Of a stretch of DNA of 64,000 nt, positions 57,632 to 64,000 are shown piece by piece (positions within the stretch are counted from its first letter, which is position 1; each line of letters starts with the position of its first letter). Below the pieces are notes generated by a model that worked only from the letters and a program-made list of their open reading frames with translations, was not told the DNA's origin and did not search any database. The translations under genes were made by a program, and so were the position numbers. The stretch comes from Pseudomonas sp. HOU2. Lineage in GTDB: Bacteria > Pseudomonadota > Gammaproteobacteria > Pseudomonadales > Pseudomonadaceae. The stretch spans positions 1,674,001 through 1,738,000 of the forward strand of contig NZ_CP160398.1 of NCBI RefSeq assembly GCF_040729435.1, in the 5' to 3' direction.

Positions 57632-58126
57632 TCAGGCCTTGGTATCGACTGGCACGCAGATTTCCAGTTTGCCGGTGTGCAGTCGCGGATTGAAATCGGC
57701 GCTGTAGCGTTCCAGCTCCGGGGCATTCAGTTCCACGTAGTGGGAGGTCGGCAGCCAGGTCTTGTAGATGTATTGCAGGGTCTGCGGCAGTTGATCGAGC
57801 GGTCCCTTGTGCTCGAACACGGCGTATTGCCGGGGCAGCACTTCGACCCACTGGTAGACCTTCTGGTCCAGGTCATCGAGCTTGCTGATTTCCACCCCGG
57901 CGATGTAATCGAAGCCACCCTGGCCGTCGAAATTGCTGCAGACGCCGTAGGTCACTTCGTTCTTCTGTCCCTGAATCTTTCCCAGATGCGGCAAGAACTT
58001 TTCCCACAATGCGGGGATGTCCTTGGCAGTGTCCTGGGTAAATCGACCACGAAAACCTGCAATCAGCAGGAAGTGTCCATGTTCGAAGCGAGGTTCAGCC
58101 ACTTCGACGCGTTTTTGCTCATCCAT
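57632..58126 (-). CDS. GyrI-like effector-binding protein
   Basis: A 164-residue SOUL/GyrI-like fold protein (AraC effector-binding type). Visible repeats are FLLIAGFRGRFTQDTAKDIPALWEKFL and YAVFEHKGPLDQLPQTLQYIYKTWLP, the two halves of the fold. AGGAG precedes the ATG at 58126. Such proteins bind small hydrophobic molecules. Single gene. Confidence 0.85.
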   Translation of the reverse strand: MDEQKRVEVAEPRFEHGHFLLIAGFRGRFTQDTAKDIPALWEKFLPHLGKIQGQKNEVTYGVCSNFDGQGGFDYIAGVEISKLDDLDQKVYQWVEVLPRQYAVFEHKGPLDQLPQTLQYIYKTWLPTSHYVELNAPELERYSADFNPRLHTGKLEICVPVDTKA

Positions 58127-58194
58127 GACTCGACTCCTGGAACAAAAAGAGGGGTTCGGCTGCTGAGTATAGAAGCCAAACCCGATTCGCAATG

Positions 58195-58857
58195 TCACAA
58201 GGCGTGCAACTGGTCGGCGGCCCCGGAGCCAACGAACTCGTTATAACCGGATACGATCACGTAAACCGCGAAATAGCAGAAGATCGCCGCCGATGCCATG
58301 TAGGAGTAGCGCAGCAGCTTGTCACCCAGCAACTTGCCGCCGTGGCTCGCGGCAAAGCACAGGCCGGCCGACCACAGCAGCCCGGCGCAGAGGAAACCGC
58401 CGAGGAACAGCGCCGAACTCAGCGGGCCGCTGCCACCGGATCGCGCGATCAGCGTACCGCCGACTGCGGCGAACCACAGAATCGCGCTAGGTGAGGACAT
58501 GGCGAGGAAGATCCCACGAAAGAACTCTTTGCGATGGGAGTTCTGCCCCACCTCCGCCGTCGCCGCCAACTGCGCCTCGTGGTGAATCGCCGAGTAGATC
58601 ATCTTCGCCGCAAAGTAGATCAGCAGCGCCGACCCGCCGATCCACAGCACCCAGCGCACGCTTTCGTATTGCAGCAACACGGTCATTCCGGCCAGCGCCA
58701 GCACCGCGTAGATCAGGTCACCGACACAGGTGCCCAGGCCCAGCGCGAAGCCTTGAAAGTAGCCGCGCTGCATCGCCAGGGTGATCATCGCGATGTTGGC
58801 CACGCCGATGTCCAGGCACAACGAAAGGCTCAGCAAGAAGCCACTGGTGAATTCCAT
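58195..58857 (-). CDS. LysE/RhtB-family amino acid exporter
   Basis: A 220-residue inner-membrane protein with about six hydrophobic segments and the family patterns GFALGLGTCVGDLIYAVLAL and FRGIFLAMSSPSAILWFAAVGG. Exports amino acids or related metabolites; substrate unknown. Divergent from alaC, with a palindrome between them. Confidence 0.87.
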   Translation of the reverse strand: MEFTSGFLLSLSLCLDIGVANIAMITLAMQRGYFQGFALGLGTCVGDLIYAVLALAGMTVLLQYESVRWVLWIGGSALLIYFAAKMIYSAIHHEAQLAATAEVGQNSHRKEFFRGIFLAMSSPSAILWFAAVGGTLIARSGGSGPLSSALFLGGFLCAGLLWSAGLCFAASHGGKLLGDKLLRYSYMASAAIFCYFAVYVIVSGYNEFVGSGAADQLHAL

Positions 58858-58890
58858 CTACCGATTTCCTTGGGAAAAATTTGTTTGCAC

Positions 58891-58908
58891 GCAGGCTGGA
58901 CAGCCTGC
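58891..58908. promoter_or_regulatory. Palindrome between lysE and alaC
   Basis: GCAGGCTG-GA-CAGCCTGC, an 18-bp near-perfect dyad 33 bases before lysE. It could be an operator or a stem in the lysE leader. Confidence 0.4.
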
Positions 58909-58996
58909 CATCACAGCCCTTATCTTCCGCCACAGGTCACCGCAGTGACCAGCGTCGCTCGGACGGTTCCGGGCGCTTACGTTATCCGAGGCAACA

Positions 58997-60211
58997 ATGG
59001 CTGAACAAGGTTCGCCGCGCCGCTTTGCGCGCATTGATCGACTCCCCCCTTACGTTTTCAACATCACCGCCGAGCTGAAGATGGCCGCGCGGCGCCGTGG
59101 TGAAGACATCATCGACCTGAGCATGGGCAACCCCGACGGGGCCACGCCGCCGCACATTGTCGAAAAACTCGTCCAGGTCGCCCAGCGCGAAGACACCCAC
59201 GGTTACTCCACGTCCAAGGGCATTCCGCGTCTGCGCCGGGCGATTTCCAACTGGTACAAGGAACGCTACGCGGTCGACATCGACCCGGAAAGCGAAGCCA
59301 TCGTCACCATCGGTTCCAAGGAAGGCCTGGCGCATTTGATGCTGGCGACCCTGGATCAGGGCGACACGGTACTGGTGCCGAACCCGAGCTACCCGATTCA
59401 CATCTACGGCGCGGTGATTGCCGGTGCGCAGGTGCGTTCGGTGCCGCTGGTGCCCGGTGTGGACTTCTTCGATGAACTGGAGCGGGCGATTCGCGGTTCG
59501 ATCCCGAAGCCGAAGATGATGATCCTCGGCTTCCCGTCCAACCCTACCGCGCAATGCGTGGAGCTGGATTTCTTCGAAAGGGTGATCGCCCTCGCCAAGC
59601 AGTACGACGTGCTGGTGGTGCACGACCTGGCTTACGCCGACATCGTCTACGACGGCTGGAAAGCCCCGTCGATCATGCAGGTGCCAGGCGCGAAGGACAT
59701 TGCGGTGGAATTTTTCACCCTGTCCAAGAGCTACAACATGGCGGGCTGGCGCATCGGTTTCATGGTCGGCAACCCGGAACTGGTCAACGCCCTGGCGCGG
59801 ATCAAGAGCTACCACGACTACGGCACCTTCACCCCGCTGCAAGTGGCGGCGATTGCTGCGCTCGAAGGCGATCAGCAATGCGTGCGCGACATCGCCGAGC
59901 AGTATCGTCAGCGTCGCAACGTGCTGGTCAAAGGTCTGCATGAGCTGGGCTGGATGGTCGAGAATCCGAAAGCGTCGATGTACGTCTGGGCGAAGATTCC
60001 CGAGGCTTACGCGCATCTGGGTTCGCTGGAGTTCGCCAAAAAGCTGCTGGCTGAAGCGAAGGTCTGCGTCTCGCCGGGGGTGGGTTTTGGTGAGTATGGC
60101 GACGACCATGTGCGCTTCGCGCTGATCGAAAACCAGGACCGGATTCGGCAGGCCGTGCGCGGGATTCGTGGGATGTTCCGGGCGGATGGCCTGACCCCGA
60201 AAACCGCCTGA
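58997..60211 (+). CDS. alaC: Alanine aminotransferase (AlaC-type)
   Basis: A 404-residue class I aminotransferase making alanine from pyruvate and glutamate. The PLP lysine is in [17 protein letters not shown], the aspartate in [14 protein letters not shown], and the binding segment in [16 protein letters not shown]. Length and the [10 protein letters not shown] motif match the AlaC/YfbQ group. Single gene, with a terminator shared with gntP. Confidence 0.9.
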   Translation: MAEQGSPRRFARIDRLPPYVFNITAELKMAARRRGEDIIDLSMGNPDGATPPHIVEKLVQVAQREDTHGYSTSKGIPRLRRAISNWYKERYAVDIDPESEAIVTIGSKEGLAHLMLATLDQGDTVLVPNPSYPIHIYGAVIAGAQVRSVPLVPGVDFFDELERAIRGSIPKPKMMILGFPSNPTAQCVELDFFERVIALAKQYDVLVVHDLAYADIVYDGWKAPSIMQVPGAKDIAVEFFTLSKSYNMAGWRIGFMVGNPELVNALARIKSYHDYGTFTPLQVAAIAALEGDQQCVRDIAEQYRQRRNVLVKGLHELGWMVENPKASMYVWAKIPEAYAHLGSLEFAKKLLAEAKVCVSPGVGFGEYGDDHVRFALIENQDRIRQAVRGIRGMFRADGLTPKTA

Positions 60212-60221
60212 CACATCCCCC

Positions 60222-60305
60222 CCTGTAGGAGCTGCCGCAGGCTGCGATCTTTTGATTTTAAAGATCAAGATCAAAAGATCGCAGCCTGCGGCAGCTCCTA
60301 CAGGG
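60222..60305. repeat. REP doublet (CTGTAGGAGCTG family)
   Basis: Facing copies of CCTGTAGGAGCTGCCGCAGG around an AT-rich centre form a long hairpin between convergent alaC and gntP. Confidence 0.88.
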
Positions 60306-60317
60306 GTCATCACCCAC

Positions 60318-60345
60318 AAAAAAACCGCATCGCTGCGGTTTTTTT
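60318..60345. terminator. Bidirectional rho-independent terminator between alaC and gntP
   Basis: AAAAAAACCGCA and TGCGGTTTTTTT are perfect arms with poly-A and poly-T tails, so it ends transcription from both sides. Confidence 0.92.
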
Positions 60346-60363
60346 GTGCCTGCAAAACGCCGC

Positions 60364-61716
60364 TTAAACGAACAGCGACAACAGCAGGATAAAGCCCAAC
60401 GCAACCACGGACAGGATGGTTTCCATCGCGGTCCAGGTCTTGAAGGTTTCGGCGACGGTCATGTTGAAGTACTGCTTCACCAGCCAGAAACCGGCGTCGT
60501 TCACATGGGACAGAATCAACGAGCCCGCACCCGTAGCGAGTACCAGCAGCTCACGGTTGACGCCCGGGATCATCCCGACCACCGGCACCACGATGCCCGC
60601 GCCCGTGATGGTCGCCACGGTGGCCGAACCGGTGGCGATACGAATCACCGCCGCCACCAGCCATGCCAGCAGGATCGGCGAGATCTGCGCGCTGACCGCC
60701 ATGTGGCCGATCACGTCGCCCACGCCGCTGGTCACCAGCATCTGCTTGAAACCGCCACCGGCACCAATGATCAGGATGATCGCGGCGGTTGGCGCCAGGC
60801 TCGCGTCCAGCCACTTGAGCATCTGTTGCGAACCGATGCCCTGCTTGTGACCGAAGGTGTACAGCGACAGCAACAGCGCCAGCAGCAGTGCCGAGATCGG
60901 GTGACCGATCATGTCCATCCAGGTGCGGAAGAAATGACCGTCCGGCAGCGCCACGTCGGCGAAGGTTTTCAGCAGCATCAGGAACACCGGCAGCAGCACG
61001 GTGATCAGGGTGATGCCGAAGCTCGGCAGATTCTGCGAATCGGTTTCACGGGCCAGTTGATCGACCAGTTCCTGATTCGGATGACCGGGGATGTGCTTGG
61101 CGATGAACGTACCGAAGATCGGGCCGGCAATGATGGCCGTCGGCAGCGCAACGATCAGACCGTAGAGAATGGTCTTGCCGATGTCGGCACCGAACACGCC
61201 GATCGCCAGCAGCGGGCCCGGGTGCGGCGGCACCAGACCGTGTACCGCAGACAGACCGGCAAGCAGCGGGATACCGATCTTGATGATCGACACACCGGTG
61301 CGGCGGGCAACGATGAACACCAGCGGAATGAGCAGCACGAAGCCGATTTCGAAGAACAGCGGAATACCGACGAGGAATGCGGCGAACATCATTGCCCACT
61401 GCACTTTGTCCTTGCCGAACGCACGGATCAGGGTCTGCGCGATCTGATCGGCACCACCGGATTCGGCCATCATTTTGCCGAGCATGGTGCCCAGCGCGAG
61501 GATGATGCCGACGAAACCGAGCACGCCACCGAAGCCGTCCTGGAACGCCTTGATGATGGTGCCGATCGGCATGCCCGACGTCAGACCGAGGAACGCGGCC
61601 GCGATGGTCAGGGAGATAAAGGGGTGAATCTTGAATTTGGTGATCAGGATGATAAGTCCGATCACCGTGACCACTGCATCGAGCAGCAGGTAGGCGTCGT
61701 GGGACATGCCAAACAT
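60364..61716 (-). CDS. gntP: Gluconate permease (GntP family)
   Basis: A 450-residue inner-membrane carrier with about twelve hydrophobic segments. Family segments include GMPIGTIIKAFQDGFGGVLGFVG, VHGLVPPHPGPLLAIGVFGADIG and GSATVATITGAGIVVPV. Imports D-gluconate by proton symport. It follows gntK by 82 bases that hold a GntR operator core. Confidence 0.95.
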   Translation of the reverse strand: MFGMSHDAYLLLDAVVTVIGLIILITKFKIHPFISLTIAAAFLGLTSGMPIGTIIKAFQDGFGGVLGFVGIILALGTMLGKMMAESGGADQIAQTLIRAFGKDKVQWAMMFAAFLVGIPLFFEIGFVLLIPLVFIVARRTGVSIIKIGIPLLAGLSAVHGLVPPHPGPLLAIGVFGADIGKTILYGLIVALPTAIIAGPIFGTFIAKHIPGHPNQELVDQLARETDSQNLPSFGITLITVLLPVFLMLLKTFADVALPDGHFFRTWMDMIGHPISALLLALLLSLYTFGHKQGIGSQQMLKWLDASLAPTAAIILIIGAGGGFKQMLVTSGVGDVIGHMAVSAQISPILLAWLVAAVIRIATGSATVATITGAGIVVPVVGMIPGVNRELLVLATGAGSLILSHVNDAGFWLVKQYFNMTVAETFKTWTAMETILSVVALGFILLLSLFV

Positions 61717-61774
61717 TGGGGGTGTCTCCTGGCTTGTTGTTGTTATTAAAGCGGGTTAAACAGAATTCGTGAGG

Positions 61775-61790
61775 ACAGCGCTAGCTCTTT
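61775..61790. promoter_or_regulatory. GntR-type operator core before gntP
   Basis: AGCGCTA at 61777-61783 (TAGCGCT on the other strand) with nearby AAG; the spacing to AAG differs by two bases from the other two sites. Confidence 0.45.
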
Positions 61791-61798
61791 CAACACAC

Positions 61799-62332
61799 TC
61801 ATACCGCCTGCTTCAGACCGTGGGCCTGCCACCAGACGTGCGCCTGGGCCGCCAGTTCTTCGACGCTGTGGATCGAAGCATTGAGCGCCAGGGTCAGCGG
61901 CTCGCCAACCGGCGATTCGAGGGTGGCGAACTGGCTTTCGATCAACGTCGCCGGCATGAAGTGGCCCGGACGATGGGACACGCGGTCGGCAGCGACTTCA
62001 GGGGTCAGCTCAAGAAACACAAAGCCCAGGCCCGGCAAGGCACTGCGCAGCACTTCGCGATAACTGTGTTTAAGGGCCGAGCAGGTCAGCACCGGACGCT
62101 CGCCGAGTGCATCGACACGACGCAGCTCAACGCACAGGCTGTCGAGCCAGCCGGCACGGTCGTCGTCGTTCAGGGGGATCCCCGCGCTCATCTTTTCGAT
62201 GTTGGCGGCCGGATGAAAAGTATCGCCTTCAATGGCAGTGGCGCCGCTCAATTGGCACAGGGCCTGGCTGACGCACGTCTTGCCGCAACCGGCAACGCCC
62301 ATGATGACCAGGGCGGTGATGGGATGACTCAT
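61799..62332 (-). CDS. gntK: Gluconokinase
   Basis: A 177-residue kinase that phosphorylates gluconate to 6-phosphogluconate in the cytoplasm. The P-loop GVAGCGKT (12-19) and the gluconate-site segments DTFHPAANIEKMSAG and CSALKHSYREVLR are visible. Follows GntR-type operator and precedes gntP on the same strand. Confidence 0.95.
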   Translation of the reverse strand: MSHPITALVIMGVAGCGKTCVSQALCQLSGATAIEGDTFHPAANIEKMSAGIPLNDDDRAGWLDSLCVELRRVDALGERPVLTCSALKHSYREVLRSALPGLGFVFLELTPEVAADRVSHRPGHFMPATLIESQFATLESPVGEPLTLALNASIHSVEELAAQAHVWWQAHGLKQAV

Positions 62333-62353
62333 ATAACACCTCAGCGCGCAGAC

Positions 62354-62367
62354 AGCGCTACCTTTGC
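62354..62367. promoter_or_regulatory. GntR-type operator before gntK
   Basis: AGCGCTACCTTTGC, whose complement fits AC-N-AAG-N-TAGCGCT except for the first base. Lies 22 bases before gntK. Confidence 0.6.
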
Positions 62368-62505
62368 TAGCTATGACTCTAGTGCACAGGCAGAAGTTGC
62401 CGACGCCTTCTTGTCGTTTTTTTGGGTTGCAGCAGGTTTTCGCCCAACGCCAAAAAGCGAGGATCAGGCAGGACCTCGCTTACGCATTTGCAGCTGCATC
62501 AGGAC

Positions 62506-62519
62506 AGCGCTACCTTAGT
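62506..62519. promoter_or_regulatory. GntR-type operator before gntR
   Basis: AGCGCTACCTTAGT, whose complement ACTAAGGTAGCGCT is an exact fit to AC-N-AAG-N-TAGCGCT. Lies 30 bases before gntR, indicating autoregulation. Confidence 0.65.
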
Positions 62520-62548
62520 GCCTTGATTTTTGTTTGGCAAGCCGCCCG

Positions 62549-63580
62549 ATGACCACCCCTAAAAACGATAAAAACACTCGCACCACCGGCCGTCCCACCC
62601 TTAATGAAGTTGCCCGTCTGGCCGGCGTCAGTCCGATTACCGCCTCCCGCGCCCTGCGTGGGGTCAGCACCGTGGCCACCGAACTGGTGGAAAAAGTGCA
62701 AAAAGCCGCGCTCGAACTCAACTACGTGGTCAACCCAGCCGCCCGCGCCCTGGCCTCGGCGCAGAGCCATTCGGTGGTGGTGCTGGTGCCGTCGCTGTCC
62801 AACCTGTTGTTCATCGATACGCTGGAAGCCATTCATCGGGTGCTGACGCCCAAAGGCTTCGAAGTGCTGATCGGCAACTTCCACTACTCGCGCGATGAAG
62901 AAGAAAACCTGCTGCGCAATTACATGGCCTATCAGCCGCGCGGTTTTCTGCTGACCGGGTTTGATCGCACGGAAAGTTCGCGGCGGATGATCGAGGCCAG
63001 CAATATCCCCTGCGTGTACATGATGGAACTCGACAGCGCCGCCGGAGTGAATTGCGTGGGTTTCTCGCAGCTCAGCGCCGGCGAAACCGCCGCCGAGCAT
63101 TTGCTCTCTCGAGGGCGCAAGCGCCTGGCCTACATCGGCGCGCAACTCGATCAGCGCACCTTGTTGCGCGGTGAAGGTTTCCGCAAAGCCTTGCAGAAGG
63201 CCGGTCGTTACGACCCGGATCTGGAAGTGCTGACCCCGCGCGCCTCGTCCGTGGGCCTGGGCGGTGAACTGTTCCTGCAACTGCTGGCGGCGCATCCGGA
63301 TGTCGATGCGATATTCTTCGGCAACGACGACCTGGCGCAGGGTGCGCTGCTGGAGGCGTTGCGCAACGGGATCAAGATCCCCGAGCAGGTGGCGATCCTC
63401 GGCTTCAACGACTTGCCGATGTCCGAACACATGGTCCCGCGCCTGAGCAGCATCAACACCCCACGCGAGGCGATCGGCCGGCGCGCGGCGGAGCAGATGT
63501 TGACGTTGATGGCGGGGAATAGTGTGGCGCGGCCGGTAGAGGATATGGGTTTTGAACTGAAGATTCGCGAGAGTACCTGA
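62549..63580 (+). CDS. gntR: LacI-family gluconate repressor GntR
   Basis: A 343-residue repressor. The LacI HTH lies at about residues 16-38 (TLNEVARLAGVSPITASRALRG), followed by a sugar-binding domain. Divergent from gntK-gntP. Three operator-like sequences (61777, 62354, 62506) show its likely targets; gluconate or a derivative should release it. Confidence 0.93.
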   Translation: MTTPKNDKNTRTTGRPTLNEVARLAGVSPITASRALRGVSTVATELVEKVQKAALELNYVVNPAARALASAQSHSVVVLVPSLSNLLFIDTLEAIHRVLTPKGFEVLIGNFHYSRDEEENLLRNYMAYQPRGFLLTGFDRTESSRRMIEASNIPCVYMMELDSAAGVNCVGFSQLSAGETAAEHLLSRGRKRLAYIGAQLDQRTLLRGEGFRKALQKAGRYDPDLEVLTPRASSVGLGGELFLQLLAAHPDVDAIFFGNDDLAQGALLEALRNGIKIPEQVAILGFNDLPMSEHMVPRLSSINTPREAIGRRAAEQMLTLMAGNSVARPVEDMGFELKIREST

Positions 63581-63606
63581 CCTTTGAAATCCTGTCGGAA
63601 GCAATC

Positions 63607-63699
63607 CCTGTGGGAGCTGGCTTGCCAGCGATGGCGTCGGGTCAGTCGATACAGTGTTGACTGATACACCGCAATCGCTGGCAAGCCAGCTCCCACAGT
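63607..63699. repeat. REP doublet (GGGAGCTGGCTTGCCAGC family)
   Basis: Facing copies of CTGTGGGAGCTGGCTTGCCA between the convergent gntR and LysR genes. Confidence 0.85.
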
Positions 63700-63727
63700 T
63701 TTTTGGTACACCCACCCTGTGCATGTA

Positions 63728-64000
63728 TCAGTGGCTGAGCAGTTCGACCAGGGCCGATGCGCCCTTCTGCAACGGCTGGCTCTTGAGCCACACCGCGTGC
63801 ACCGGCAGCACCAGCCCGTTTTCTATATTGCGGAAATTCAGGCGTTTCAAGCGCCCACTGTCCAGCCACGGCTGCACCACCGACAACGGGAAATTGCCCC
63901 AGCCCAACCCCGCCTCGACCATCTCCAACGCCGTCTCCAGCGTGTCAGTGCGCCAGTGCGATTCGGCCACCAGTGGCCGGGTTTCGCTGATCGGCAAGTC
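63728..64000 (-). CDS. LysR-family regulator (partial, 5' end outside window)
   Basis: Only the last 90 or so residues are present, from the substrate-binding domain (TLETALEMVEAGLGWGNFPLSVVQPWLDSGRLKRL, ending VELLSH). The frame is open to the window edge. No HTH is visible, so the assignment rests on this C-terminal pattern. Confidence 0.75.
   Translation of the reverse strand, partial: DLPISETRPLVAESHWRTDTLETALEMVEAGLGWGNFPLSVVQPWLDSGRLKRLNFRNIENGLVLPVHAVWLKSQPLQKGASALVELLSH

Overview
The window is high-GC chromosomal DNA from a Pseudomonas of the P. fluorescens group. The evidence is the gene order aotJQMOP-argR-aruCFG (an arrangement known from P. aeruginosa), BdlA-like and DUF2790 proteins, GntR and ArgR sites of Pseudomonas type, and many fluorescens-type REP hairpins between genes. 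No tRNA, rRNA or CRISPR array was seen.

Region 1 (1-14.4 kb) is arginine uptake and arginine succinyltransferase (AST) catabolism. On the minus strand it carries aotJ, aotQ, aotM, aotO, aotP, argR, aruC, aruF and the start of aruG. ArgR-type half-sites (TGTCGC-N8-AA) lie before both aruC and aotJ. A 5-kb plus-strand gene for a dermonecrotic-toxin-like, leucine-rich-repeat protein sits between argR and aruC, with a palindrome in its promoter region. Region 2 (14.4-16.1 kb) is an IS110-type element inserted inside a REP sequence. Its non-coding left end folds like a bridge RNA whose guides match that REP. Region 3 (16.1-20.7 kb) is acs, a DUF2790 protein, and nrdB with an NrdR-like box but no adjacent nrdA.

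Region 4 (20.9-27.3 kb) is accessory. It holds a Bro-N protein, an AT-rich operon of a 58-residue membrane peptide, a half-size specificity subunit and an N6-adenine methylase joined by TAATG junctions without an hsdR, a divergent HNH endonuclease, and three hypothetical genes. Region 5 (27.3-36.6 kb) is a TauE/SafE permease with a divergent AraC regulator, a small HTH gene behind a LexA-like box, a secreted amidase, an MBL hydrolase with a divergent TetR regulator, a MASE2-GGDEF cyclase, a BdlA-like chemoreceptor and a DUF1003 protein.

Region 6 (36.6-57 kb) is a mosaic of single genes and small units: LysR regulators, a GATase with a monooxygenase, GlpQ, a PepSY protein, a GAF histidine kinase, a FlxA-like protein, an MCP, a ZntB-like CorA, a Pit phosphate transporter, two SDRs, a PACE efflux protein, an ECF42-type sigma cassette and several small enzymes. 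Region 7 (57-64 kb) has a 38-residue membrane peptide, a GyrI-like protein, LysE, alaC, and the gluconate genes gntP-gntK with divergent gntR and three GntR-type operators. The window ends in a truncated LysR gene. At two places a gene 3' end plus a REP is tandemly duplicated (96-bp and 107-bp periods).
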